Source: Channa striata (taxonomy: Eukaryota; Chordata; Actinopteri; Anabantiformes; Channidae). From it: 64,000 nucleotides of DNA. The first letter of the stretch is position 1. Every line of letters starts with the position of its first letter. Both the position numbers and the translations under genes were made by a program. Shown piece by piece: positions 11,077 to 21,727 of this stretch. The notes beneath the pieces were generated by a model. The model was not told the origin of the DNA. It saw nothing but the letters and a program-made list of their open reading frames with translations, and made no database searches. Location: the NCBI GenBank assembly GCA_033026295.1, contig CM065185.1, positions 496,001 through 560,000 of the forward strand, given 5' to 3'.

Positions 11077-11262
11077 AGGAGGCAGGGATTGCACACAGAC
11101 TATTCTCCTTTTTCCTATCAGGCAAGAGGCTGCACACCATACATGCAAAAACTACTTGGCTGTTTTTTAGCTTAAGCTGTTAGATTCATAAATTCAATTA
11201 AATTCAACTTTATTTATATAGTCCCAAGTTACAACGTCATCTAAATGAACTTTACATAATGA
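11077..11262. mobile_element. LINE scraps (unclassified piece, then L2 3' tail)
   Basis: 11077-11160 (plus) resembles a LINE 3' segment with a 'ggcaagaggctgcacaccat' block; this call is weak. 11190-11262 (minus) matches the L2 3' end used by other copies here: TTGAATT-type tail, 'aactttatttatata', then a diverged 'caagttacaacgtcatct' block. It stops abruptly. Confidence 0.5.
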
Positions 11263-11955
11263 ACTGTTCCACACTGCGATCTCTCTAAACTATCAGTCTG
11301 CTTCAATTTACTGAACCTACTTCTTTCTTTTATAATATTTATTTTATGTTGATAGAGTTGTGGAACTTGATCATGTAGATACAGGTATACATATAATTTT
11401 AGAAAAAAATATAGCTTTTAGAATACCTTAATTTGTTCTCCTCTTGTCTTTTCATAATGTGTGAATATTTATTTGAGTTAGTAGACGATAATCTCCTTTA
11501 ACCTGTTTGTGACTGCAGCTGATTGCACTAATATGGGGACACATCATACTCCAGCGCAATATTATTACTGAATTACACTACCAACAGAACAGGTTTAACA
11601 CTCCCAGGCATCTGTTTGATTAGTTTTGAAATCAACCATCTCATTAAATGTCGTTAAATGTATTAACTGTTCTGATTGACAAAAGGACCTTGTGATATTT
11701 CCCTCAAACAGCTGTTAATACTGTCATGGATAAGGTGTAATGTTGTTTGGTAATTGTCTGTCAACACGTCAATCATTTAGTCACATAAGGTGACAATTCC
11801 TCTGCATACATCAGAAATACATTTTGATGTGGTATAAAGTCATGTTTATTTAACCAAAGTGATTAAATAAATCATCTACAAAACTTTGGAATAGAAAACA
11901 AAATGAGGATATTATCAAAATCTAGGTTAGATTATATATTTATTATTCAAGGTGT
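11263..11955. other. No recognisable feature
   Basis: AT-rich sequence, no gene or repeat recognised. Confidence 0.5.
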
Positions 11956-11957
11956 CT

Positions 11958-12930
11958 CAAGGTGCATCAGGGGTTGGTTCCCCAGCAGTCTAAGCCTATA
12001 GCAGCATAACTATGACTAACTATAGGCTTTATCAAAGAGCAAGGTTTTGAGCCTTTTTAAAAGTAGAAAGGGTTTCTGCTTCCTAAATCTGGACTGGGAG
12101 CTTGTTCCACAGGAGAAGAGCTTGATAGCTAAAGGCTGTGCCTCCAATTCTGCTTTTGGAAACCAAACTGAGACAAAATTGGTCTATTAGGATGATATGG
12201 TACTAGGAGATCTTTTAGGGATGATGGACTGTTTTGAGCTTTATAAGTAAAAAGAAGAGTTTTAGATTATATTCTACATTTAATTGGAAGTCAATGGAGA
12301 GAAGCTAGAGAAGGCAAAATATGATCTCTCTTACCAATATCAGTCAGTAATTTTACTGCAGCATTTTGGATTAATTGAAGGCTTTTTCTTGAGTTACTGG
12401 TGCAGTCTGAAAGTAAAGAATTAGAGTAGTCCAATCTAGATTTAACAAATGCATGGGATAGGTTTTCAGCATCGCTTTGAGACAGGATGCTCCTAATTTT
12501 GGCAATGTTCCTTAGGTGGAAGAAGGCTGTTCTAGAGATTTGTTTTATGTGTGAGGTAAATGACAAATCCTGGTTAAAAATGACTCCGAGATTCCTTCCA
12601 GTAGTACTGGTGGCCAGAATTATGTCATCTAAAGTAACAATATGGTTGGACAGTATGTTTCTGAGATTTTTAGGGCCAAACACAATAACTTCAGTTTTAT
12701 CTGAGTTTAGAAGATGGAAATTATAGGTCATCCAGTCCCTTATGGTTTTAGACATGCTTGTAGTTTGATTAATTGATTTGTTTAATCTGGTTTCATAGAT
12801 AAATACAACTGTGTATCATCAACGTAGCAATGGAAATTTAGAGAGTGTTTTCTAATAATGTTGCCAAGGGGTGACATATATAGAGTAAAAAGTACTGGTC
12901 CTAACACAGAGTGTTGTGTTAGGATTTGGC
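11958..12930 (-). pseudogene. L2-type LINE, RT C-terminal half
   Basis: Minus strand. Near 12800-12830 the RT active-site block reads CYVDDTQLYL. A 154-codon open frame follows (12755-12291) with LNSDKTEVIVFGPKN, NLGVIFNQDLSF, SRTAFFHLRNIAKIR and LDYSNSLLSDC, the order seen in fish L2 LINEs. The frame then decays through the C-terminal region, where 'ctgtggaacaagctcccagt' and 'gataaagccta' blocks are recognisable to about 11960. The endonuclease and 5' half are absent, the usual result of incomplete reverse transcription. Most of the 3' UTR is missing too. Confidence 0.85.
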
Positions 12931-12949
12931 CACTGTTCAGTGGTTTAGA

Positions 12950-13110
12950 AGAAACTGTTATTGTGTGTGGTCCTGGTCTTAATGGACCGCAGTCTCTTGC
13001 CAGAAGGGAGGGGCAGAAAGAGTTTATGTCCGAAATGAGAGGGGTGGGCTGTGATCCTGGCTGCTTGTCTGTTGCGCGTCTGCTCGATTCTGTTCTTCAC
13101 AGAATCTGAT
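12950..13110 (+). repeat. Dispersed LINE-like module, copy 1
   Basis: The block 'gtcctggtcttaatggaccg', 'cagaaagagtttatgtccg' and 'tgtgatcctg' is repeated at 13585-13745. I recognise it as a common fish retroelement module but cannot name the family with confidence. It follows the L2 fragment directly. Confidence 0.55.
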
Positions 13111-13555
13111 ATAGGACATCACATTGTCCGTGTACTCATCCAGGCTGTTTGTGAGTCTTACTTTCTGCTTGTATCAGAACAACACAGAGAGGGGCGCACC
13201 AAAATACAGTGGCGGCCATCTGCAGCGCCATCTTGGATGAGCCTACTATGCCACCTCTTATGTGATTCTTATATACTTGCACGCATACATATGTGTCCAC
13301 AAGAGGGCAGTCTCATGTCTAGCAAAGGTTAATTAGGTGAAAATGAAGAAACTATCTAGAAACAGAAAGTACATTTCTGTGTTTTACATTTCACAACCCT
13401 CAGCATCTGTAAAGGTCAATGCAGATTTCAACTACAAAATGGACATAATAAACCTTTTCCCATACTCCTGCAAGAATGCTTTTTTGGCCTTTAGTTTGTC
13501 TATGTTTTGCAGTATTTTACCAAATGAATGACGGAACAAATGTATGGACAAATTT
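13111..13555. other. No recognisable feature
   Basis: Unclassified sequence between the two LINE-like modules. It includes a GC-richer patch near 13180-13240. Confidence 0.4.
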
Positions 13556-13745
13556 TTTAGCATTGCTTTGAGACAGGATGCAAGGATGTTCTTGTGGAGT
13601 GTGGACCTGGTCTTAATGGACCGGGGTCTCTTGCCAGAAGGGGGGGGCAGAAAGAGTTTATGTCCGAGATGAGAAGGGTCAGCTGTGATTGTCCTTGCTC
13701 GTCTCCGGGTCCTGGAGACATACAGCTCCTGAAGAGATGGGAGGT
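13556..13745 (+). repeat. Dispersed LINE-like module, copy 2
   Basis: A second copy of the 12950-13110 module, extended by 'ctgcctcctggtcctggaga'-like sequence. It is preceded at 13560-13580 by about 20 bp (gctttgagacaggatgc) identical to part of the L2 RT region at 12474-12490. The two modules and the L2 piece therefore seem to have been shuffled together. Confidence 0.5.
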
Positions 13746-14888
13746 TGCTGCTCTGAATATGTTTGAATTTTCCCTGAATATCACAGGCAAATTGGCTTTG
13801 TCTAATATCTGATGACATGAATTTTGAAACACACAACAATTAAGAAACATGAACCAACACGAACAACAACAAATAATAATGGGTTACCTCTGACAGAAGG
13901 TAAGTAGCTCTGTGTCCAAGCTAAATCCCTTTGTTGGGCCATGTGGATGCTAAACTTTTATTTGTACATAAGATCAGACACTATATATTTTTTGAATTGC
14001 TAGACTACCAAGTGTCTTCAACAGGGTGTTGTTTACCCATAACTGGAAGTTTTGAAAAGCTTGTGTCTAACGTTCAGAGAATATCAAACCATGAATAAAT
14101 CGATGGCAAGTAAAATCCAGTCTATTGCCTCACCCAATAGATTCACTGCAGAAACAGACTGTGGACTAAATCATCTGTCATGCAGCAAGGATGTTCTAGA
14201 TGTAAAAGACAAAAGGACAGTCTAAAAAATGTTAAGGAACATCACTTTGCTTCTACATGCCTGACAGGAGAGGTGGTTATATGACTGATAGACAAGCTAC
14301 AAAAACACTTTACTTTCTGTTTAAAGGGTATAATTTCATTTTTCACTTTTACCATAGAGCAGAGTTCAGACTTCCTTGGATTAATATTGTCTTAGGGGAA
14401 CATGAACGTGTTTTATCTTCAAAAATCTATATCCAGCAACAGCTGCTGGAAAGCGGAGATGTCTTTTTATTGGGTCCCACATGGTACAAAGTGTTTTTCA
14501 TCATCTAACATCTGGTAAGGCAGAAAAGCCAGCCATGTGTAAGAATTAGTAAAAAGATCTTTACCTGCTGATCTCATTACATGGTTTTATAAAGGTATTA
14601 TAAAGTTTCCCTTCTTTTCATTTGAACCTATCTCTAAATATGGGGGTTAGAGAGCAGTGAGCTAGTGACGTTAGTGAGCACCCCCTTGAACAACAAAACA
14701 AAAAATGCAACACCCCCCCTAAATGTGGTTTGGTCTTGCAGACTTTTATATAGTATTAGTGTGGTGAAGTGTTTCAAAGAACAGCCCTGTCTTCTAAAAA
14801 TATGTTCCCACTCAACTAAACTGCAAATGAGATGAAATTTTTGAAGGAATGTAATTTCAACAACATTAAATTTCCTGTAAACATAAAC
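13746..14888. other. No recognisable feature
   Basis: No gene or repeat family recognised. Confidence 0.5.
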
Positions 14889-15152
14889 AAATGGTCTGCG
14901 CTTTTCTACCTGTTGGTACTCAAAATGCTTTACACTGCTTCTTATCTACCCATTCACACTCTCAAACACACACACATTCATACACCGATGGGGGAGCTGC
15001 TATGCAGCTGGCCGACACTCACCGGGAGCAACTAAGCGGGGTTCAGTGTCTTGCTTAAGGACACTTCGACACGTGAGCAGAGGAACTAGGGATCACACCA
15101 ACAACTCTAGTATTGGTGGACGACTGCGCTACCAACTGTGCCACAGTCGCCC
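14889..15152 (-). mobile_element. tRNA-derived SINE (minus copy of an inverted pair)
   Basis: Reading the minus strand from 15152: GGGCGACTGTGGCACAG (A-box region), a diverged B box near 15085-15095 (GATCCC), the 'aagacactgaaccccgc' block, 'gcatagcagctccc' and the 'gtaccaacaggtagaaaagcgc' tail. The head derives from a tRNA and would act as an internal RNA polymerase III promoter. A mirrored copy starts 16 bp away. Confidence 0.85.
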
Positions 15153-15168
15153 AATGGCAATATTATTA

Positions 15169-15344
15169 GGGGCAACTGTGGCTCAGTTAGTAGTGCGGTT
15201 GTCCACCAATCCCACAGTTGTTGGTTCGATGCATAGCAGCTCCCCCATTGGTGTGTTTGAGAGTGTGAATGGGTAGATAAGAAGCAGTGTAAAGTGCTTT
15301 GAGTACCAACAGGTAGAAAAGCGCTATATAAGTGCAGACCATTA
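15169..15344 (+). mobile_element. tRNA-derived SINE (plus copy, internally deleted)
   Basis: It has the A box TGGCTCAGTTAGTAG and the start of the B box (GGTTCGAT), then jumps directly to 'gcatagcagctccccc', skipping about 90 bp of the body. It ends 'agcgctatataagtgcagac'. It is head-to-head with the copy at 14889-15152. Confidence 0.85.
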
Positions 15345-15819
15345 GTTTTATTATTATTGAATCATTGTGTGTAGGCAGTTGCAGGATCTAGTTAATCTAG
15401 TCACAGGGAAATTGAGGGCAGATGTAATATAGGAAAATCTATCGTCACACATTCACTATCTTTCTCTAACCCTAACATCAGTGGTTTTATTGGCTGAATC
15501 TAACGAGACACAGGACTCTGGAGTCAGTCACAGGTCTTTGGCTTGACAGTCCTTGACAGCTTTCTACAACTGGCACCCTCCCCAACCCTTTTTACTTAAT
15601 AAAAGTATCGTTTTCATCATTCACAAAATACATGCCTCGGAACATAATGAATAAGTGATTAAGTTTGCTACAGAAACATAATCCCATTTGCAGGTGTATG
15701 GAAACTTTACTTCTAGGAGACAGGTTTGCATAGAAAGGTTTATAAAACTAACTCTGATAGGACTTGCTTTTGGTAACGATCGCTACATGCTAGTCTCACA
15801 TTATTTTTATGTCTTATTG

Positions 15820-15975
15820 GCAGCTGTGGCTCAGGCAGAAATGGTTGTCCACTAATTACAGGGTTGGTGGTTCAATCCCCAGCTATTGTGGTCAAAATAT
15901 CAAAGTGTCTTTGGACAAAACATCAAACACCAAGCTGGTCCTAGACTGTGTGTGTTTTCCCTTCATCAAGTAATG
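15820..15975 (+). mobile_element. Older tRNA-derived SINE head
   Basis: A box TGGCTCAGGCAG near 15826 and B box GGTTCAATCCC near 15869 at typical tRNA spacing, followed by a diverged 'caaagtgtctttggacaaaaca' block. No tail is recognised. It is more diverged than the other SINEs in the window. Confidence 0.65.
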
Positions 15976-18662
15976 TTGACCCTAGGAAGAGTAGTCACTA
16001 CTGGTTAACAAGTCATCACATAAATGATGATGTGTGCTTTGGCTCTCCCAGGCTTCATGGACCCAGTGGCTGTTTCCGCTTGTAGTTTATTTGCTCAAAG
16101 ACCACCTACTACTGGTCTTTGAATCCCTGCAGTTGCCTGAAGAGTTTAAAATGCAATTATCACCTCACAGTCCAAAAATACCCACGCAAACCCTGAAGCG
16201 TAGAACATCTGAAGCATTACGTGGTTTTGCAGACAAGTGTTTGAATACTCTGTGGAGAGCTTGCTATAAAAATACAATAAAAGTACATCTGAGCGCCACA
16301 GTGTGCATTCATTTACAAATTAATTCCATTTTTTTCACTGACCTGTCATTCTAAATATTATGCAGAGAGTTATGGGGAGGTGTAATGTCAATATGTACTT
16401 TACAGAAAAAGTTACTAATTGGAAGTAGTTTGAGCTGAGCAGAAAGTTGTAGCTGCATTACCTTATTATATCCTGTTGTTGATGAGGAGTGTTTGCAGTC
16501 AGTAAATTTACAGATAAATGTTTGAAGGGTGACAACAGAGCTCCTTGTACTTTTCTTACCAAGGAACCAAGTTTAAGAACCCTTGCTGGGGTAAAAGTCT
16601 CTTAAGTGCATTGCAATTCGCATTTCCACAACCGGGCCACAGCCCCTATAATATAAGAGTTAGTTTGCTGTTTTTTCAAAAGTGAAAAAGTCCATTTCTA
16701 CATATTATTATACACTAAACTGAGGAGTAGAACAACACCCCTAAAGCTAAAGTCAGACATGGCACAAATGCAGTTAGAGTTATATTTCAAGAATGTAATG
16801 GGGTTGTGTTTAGTTCAAGCTAGTGTTTCCATCATCAACATTATAATCATCATTTACCATGGAGCATTTCAGCACCAAACAGTAGGTGACAGCAGTTGGT
16901 GGATGCACCTGTAGGTCAGTGTGTAAACACTCTCCCCGCTTCTTGTAACAGCATTTGTAATTTGCATGTGTTGCCCTTACAAACTGTATAGACAGCAGAA
17001 TATCACAGACCATATCTGTCCAACACATCAAAACACAAGATAAGACAACAGGCATATTAGGAATGAGAATACAGTGTTTAATATTCACTCACAATAAAAT
17101 CAAAGAGGTTACACTTGACTGTTCAAAAGTTATATGTTCAGTTTTCATCATTATCAGTTATTGCTGTTATTTGTGGGACACTGCTGTTAGGAGATACATT
17201 ATGGGCAATTTTTTTATTTGAACTGAAGTAAGGTAACAATAGGGACTACGGTAAATGGATTTTGTGCTGAACTACTAAAATAGAACACATCAAGATATTT
17301 TGCTCTGCATGCCCAAAAGTTTGTAATTAAAAAGAAATGTCATTAAATGTATTATGGGCCCACCTCCCACACATATTCAGTCTCTTTTGGGTATTTTGCG
17401 TGTACCCTAAATTCTTTTTAATTTCTAAATTCTAATTTTTAGGCTAAACTAACAGGCGACCTGGCAAGCAATCCTCTCAAAATCTGTATTTAGATAGAAA
17501 GGTGCTTACATAAATGTCTCAACTTTAACATAACAGTTTAAAGTAGGAACATCCTGATACCGAATCAAGTATTGGGCCTCGGGTCCAACACTGCCTTTTT
17601 GTACTTGCAAAACCTTTCAGTGAAGATGGAAAAACATCTGAGGTTTAGAGCTGTATAAGATAACTGACGGCAGCAAAACTGAAGTTTGGTTTGTTTACTT
17701 GTGTAGACTTTATACACTCTATAGACCATCTTTTCTGGGATTCTCTATCCACAATCTCTCCCCACTTTACTTTTTGTTATTTTGAGCGAGAGTTGCTTAA
17801 TTCATAAAACACCAGTTGCTGCATATTTCTTGGCCAGAAGAACATGCTGGAATTTCTGTTCTTGAAGGATTTGCTTAACGAACTGATGAGAATTTTACTT
17901 TCAACTCATTCTAGAAACAAAACAATTTTAGTACTTGTATCTGTACTCGGTATGGGTAATTATGCAAACCACTGAACAGCATCAGTTCATGCCGGGGCGC
18001 AGAGTACATGCAGAGTGGTAAGGGGCCCATATCAATCCTTGTAGCTGGGCCCCTTGTGAATCTATTCTGCCACTAAAATGCTTTTCCCAGTGCAGACACA
18101 TGTACAGATAAGGGAAATTACATTAAGCATTCAATATTCATAATATTCGTATTCTCCCTTTCACCTTCCACCTCTCTCTTTTTTTTTCCTGTCTCATTAA
18201 TCCTCTTGCTCCATCTCCATTTCACCTTCTACCCTCCATACTCCACAGTGGTGGGATGAGGTGTTGTGGCCCTACATGCCATCTTGATGTACTGTGAAAT
18301 AACTGGTGGTCGGGTTTAGGTGCATTTGCTGCGGAATACAAATTGAGGGGGAAGTGAAGATTGGCTCAAGGCCACCTGGGGGGATCATTTCAGCATGTGG
18401 TTTCATTGTGGATCCAGTAATGACAGAAGGGACCTGGATTACAGAGCTGAATGAATGCTTCCCCACCCACCCACTGGTCCACCATTCACAGCTCAATCAT
18501 TGTTCTGACTTCATGCTGTAACTCCTGAACCTCTGCTACTCAGGCACTGTCATTGTCTAATTTTATCATTTGTGTGAACACTGTAAAACACCTTATGCCT
18601 GTAAAATTAAAAGCTCAAATGCAACTAAGGTTTAGGTTTTTTCCAAAACACAATCATATACA
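15976..18662. other. No recognisable gene or repeat
   Basis: Long stretch without a convincing coding frame or element. Pairs of short overlapping ORFs near 18270-18520 on both strands look like chance. Confidence 0.5.
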
Positions 18663-18885
18663 TTCACTGGCCACTTTATTAGGTATACCTGTACATTCTA
18701 ATACAATGCAATACAGCAGATCAGCCATGAATTCTAATTTTACAAAGTTGTAATTTGTCAGTTTTTAAGTTGGAACTCTCACAAAGGTAATAATTCTATT
18801 ATGTGTTTATGACTGAGGTCAAAGTGGTTAGTGGACTAATACTGGACAGCATTACTAGAGGAGGTGCTTTTAATGTTTTGGCCAC
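18663..18885 (+). repeat. Foldback dispersed repeat, copy 2 (single arm)
   Basis: Begins 'ttcactggccactttattag', a motif common in teleost intergenic DNA, then shares 'caatacagca', 'gaggtcaaagtggttagtgg', and 'taatgttttggccac' with copies at 8229 and 30329. The inverted second arm present in those copies is absent here. Confidence 0.65.
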
Positions 18886-19164
18886 AACATTCATTTTAAA
18901 CACGGTAGCCAAAAAAATTTATTTACTACATATTATTGGACTGATACAGAGACACATTCATTAGATTTAACATTTGGGTTGTCTCCCTGACCAAGCCCCC
19001 TATTGTCTGTTTGTTTGTCTGTCAGTGGTTTGTAAAACATGTCCTATTTTATAACTATTGAGTCCACTGTACTCCTTTAGCTCTAGAAATTGTTTTATAC
19101 CCTTACCATGATCTGTTCCTTACCAAAAACATTATTGTGGCGGTCTACAGAGAGTTCCTTAGAC

Positions 19165-19354
19165 CAGTGTAATTTCAGATCCAGTCCAGTAGTTGGCAGT
19201 GGCGCTCTCACTGTCAGAGTGTGCGCAGGGAGGATTAGCTCTATGGTGTGGGGTTAGCACCCCCCCCCCGGCCGCCGCGATTAGAGTCACGGGGGGCGCG
19301 AATTGTTTTTTTTTCGCTAGGGGGGGCGTCAGAGAAAATAATTGAGAAGCACTG
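19165..19354. mobile_element. hAT-type MITE in the ddx19 retrocopy 3' UTR
   Basis: 190 bp, starting CAGTGTAATTT and ending TTGAGAAGCACTG, flanked by perfect 8-bp direct repeats CCTTAGAC (19157-19164 and 19355-19362). Terminal CAGTG/CACTG and the 8-bp duplication fit hAT. The interior has long C and G runs. Part of it matches 59698-59877 in reverse orientation. Confidence 0.85.
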
Positions 19355-19362
19355 CCTTAGAC

Positions 19363-20265
19363 TTACATGCAGAGTGAATGTCTTTAGCTGGTGATTTTCT
19401 CAATTTCATCCAAATCATCTGTGTCTAGTTTTTTTTTACTGAAGTGCTCCTGGATTCTTTTGAGGATATTCATGCTCATCTTGCTGTCCACCTTGTTGAT
19501 GGTCAAGCACCATTTGCCATATTGACCTGTGGGGTCAATCCTGTGCAGGTATGTCTCATTGTCAGGATACCATCCTTGTCAAATGACAAGTCAAAGTTGA
19601 TCATCACAGAAACCTGCTCGACATCAGTGTCTCGAGCACAAACATTTGTGGTGACCAGGACTTTCTCCTTGCCATCAATGAAGCGTTCAGTAACAGATGT
19701 CGTCTTTCTCCCTCTCTGTCTCCCTCTCTCTGTCCCTGTCTTCAGGCGTCCCCGGATTTGGTGCTGTGTGTCCTCCAGTGCGCAGCTACTGGTTCTACTA
19801 ACCTGCTCAATGTTTTGTTGTTGCTTTTGTTGCTCTGTTCTTTTCTCTCTCCACTTTCCACTCAGCCCGACCGGTCAAGCCCACCCTGAGCCTGGTTCTG
19901 CTGGAGGTTTCTTCCGTTAAAGGGAGTTTTTCCTCTCCACTGTTGCCTATGGCTTGCTCAAGGGGGATTTGTTGGGTTTTCTTTAAATGTTTGTATAGTC
20001 TTGACTTTATTATGTAAAGTGCCCTGAGATGACCTTGTCGTAAATTGGCGCTATATAAATAAAGTTAAATTGAACTGAATTGAATAGATGCCCTTTTCTA
20101 CCTGCATCTCCCCACTGAGCAGTGCCACCTTCTTTAGACAACTCGGCTGCCAGCCAGCCTGCAGTCTTTCTTGTATGGCAAAATATCATGACCTGGGCAA
20201 TGGTAATGGCTTCATAGGTAATACAGAGGGCTTGGAACTTCTCCTCCTTGCATTCTGGGCACTAA
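19363..20265 (-). pseudogene. ddx19: Processed pseudogene of DEAD-box helicase ddx19 (split by an L2)
   Basis: Minus strand in two parts. 20265-20091 encodes CPECKEEKFQALC...ITIAQVMIFCHTRKTAGWLAAELSKEG; 19699-19384 encodes TERFIDGKEKVLVTTNVCAR, DVEQVSVMINFDL, a degenerate HRIGRTGR motif VI (now HRIDPTGQ) and SKMSMNILKRIQEHFSKK...LDTDDLDEIEKITS before a TAA at 19386-19384. This is the C-terminal helicase domain of DDX19/Dbp5, the nuclear-pore mRNA export helicase. Several single-base frameshifts disrupt it. Sequence from several parts of the protein runs without introns, so it is a retrocopy, truncated at its 5' end. An L2 3' UTR (19700-20085) interrupts it and a MITE sits in its 3' UTR. The functional gene is elsewhere. 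Confidence 0.88.
19700..20085 (+). mobile_element. L2 LINE 3' UTR inserted in ddx19 retrocopy
   Basis: Carries the shared L2 3' UTR blocks: 'tctctgtccctgtct', 'gcgcagctactggt', 'cctggttctgctggaggttt', 'caagggggatttgttgggtt', 'ttggcgctatataaataaag' and a TTGAA-type tail. The flanking 5-bp repeat AGATG (19695-19699 and 20086-20090) may be its target duplication. Only the UTR was copied. Confidence 0.85.
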
Positions 20266-20530
20266 TATACACATGTGCATGATTTTCTAAACAAAGCCAG
20301 TGAACTTTGCTACAGGTGGACTCCAGTGCTAGACTCATTAAGAACTGAGATAGATATGTGTAAATGAAAGATTTCAGTAAAAAAAAAGTAAAAATGTTTG
20401 TCACTGTCGATATGAGTTATGGCAATTATATAGACTGATGTGCACATCTTTCTTCAATGTAAATTTAGGTAAATATAGGTTGTTGACAAGTGCAAATCAT
20501 TACATTCTGTTTTTATATATGTAGAGGCCG
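20266..20530. other. Unassigned spacer before the BEL LTR
   Basis: No element or coding sequence recognised between the ddx19 retrocopy and the LTR. Confidence 0.4.
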
Positions 20531-20936
20531 TGTTACGCGTGTCCAATGGTCCAAAAAAGATCCACTTCAGAGATTGATGTATTAAAAAAAACGTTGCAGA
20601 TTTATTGAACTTCTGTGTTCTTCAGTACAGCTAATAACAACAGTTCTAAAATCATGTTAATATAATACCTAAACTCCATCGAGCACGGTAAGAAAACTGT
20701 GTGCCTTCCACAGCCAAACACTGGACTCCAGCAATAACTTGCTGCTCCTGTCCGTTTCTAACAACCAGAAATGCAATACAAACATTGGTTTCTTTAACGA
20801 TTACTTGCAGGCTTAGAAGGCACTATCTGATGTTGCACGTACATTAGCTACTAGTTGTCTATCTATTGACACAGCATAACTGCAGAAAAGTATATAAGCA
20901 TAGAACAAACATTTGAGAAAGTTAACATTGTTAACA
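20531..20936 (-). mobile_element. BEL/Pao LTR, inverted copy
   Basis: Starts TGTTACGCG and ends GTTAACA, giving short terminal inverted repeats. Read on the minus strand it has a TATATA promoter-like motif near 20890 and AATAAA near 20605. The segment from about 20615 to 20925 is the reverse complement of 21361-21680 with few mismatches, so it belongs to the same family as the LTR upstream of gag. It is joined on its right to an inverted pol fragment, which a normal element would not show. Confidence 0.8.
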
Positions 20937-20941
20937 TATAA

Positions 20942-21360
20942 CTTTCTAGACGCGATTAAGAGTGTTTGTTTTAGTCTAAGCAGCCATGCTACTGCCCGTT
21001 TTAGTCGTGTCCAGGATGAATAATAATCTATCAAGCTTCGCATTGTGTCCGGGATTTCCTTAGTGACAAGGACATTTGCAACGATCCTTTCTCTGACCTC
21101 TGGATCAGCTGTTTCTAGTTCTTGCCAGTGATCGGGATTCCTTGGCCATTTCTCAGTTGCCTGCCATTTCTTCAGCATTCTGTCCACACGTACCGCTAAT
21201 GTTGCTGCGGTGAGTTCCAAGCGCGGGATAGTTATTGGCCTTAGGGGGGCAACTCTTGCCTTTCCAAACACAAAGGCGCATTGAACATCATTACCTGTTT
21301 TGTTGAATCAGGTAGGTTACTGTTCCATAGCCCACCTCGCTGGCGTCTGAAAAATGATGC
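20942..21360 (-). pseudogene. BEL/Pao pol fragment, inverted and internally deleted
   Basis: The minus strand encodes FGKARVAPLRPITIPRLEL...AVRVDRMLKK fused to ATEKWPRNPDHWQELET and then DYYSSWTRLKRAVAWLL. These match the plus-strand pol at 25521-25712 and 25976-26193, so about 260 bp between them are missing here. Near-identity implies recent common origin. Its 5' side in pol sense touches the plus LTR and its 3' side touches the inverted LTR. Confidence 0.85.
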
Positions 21361-21680
21361 AACATTAACTTTCTCAAATGTTTGTTTTATGCTTATATAC
21401 TTTTCTGCAGTTATGCTGTGTCAATAGATAGACAACTAGTAGCTAATGTACGTGCAACATCAGATAGTGCCTTCTAAGCCTGCAAGTAATCGTTAAAGAA
21501 ACCAATGTTTGTATTGCATTTCTGGTTGTTAGAAACGGACAGGAGCAGCAAGTTATTGTTGGAGTCCAGTGTTTAGCTGTGGAAGGCACACAGTTTTCTT
21601 ACCGTGCTCAGTGGAGTTTAGGTATTATATTAACATGATTTTAGAACTGTTGTTATTAGCTGTACTGAAGAACACAGAAG
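21361..21680 (+). mobile_element. BEL/Pao 5' LTR, truncated
   Basis: Reverse complement of most of the LTR at 20531-20936. It lacks the first ~15 bp and the last ~85 bp (the part holding AATAAA and the U5 end), so there is no primer-binding site to read. The gag start lies 48 bp downstream, across an A-rich tract. Confidence 0.8.
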
Positions 21681-21727
21681 GCTAAACTGAAGCAGTTGTC
21701 AGAAAAAAAAAAAAGACACTTGGTCTG

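Noticed and set aside
18272..18521. Overlapping ORFs on both strands
   Set aside because: Short, mutually antisense, with no domain or splice evidence.
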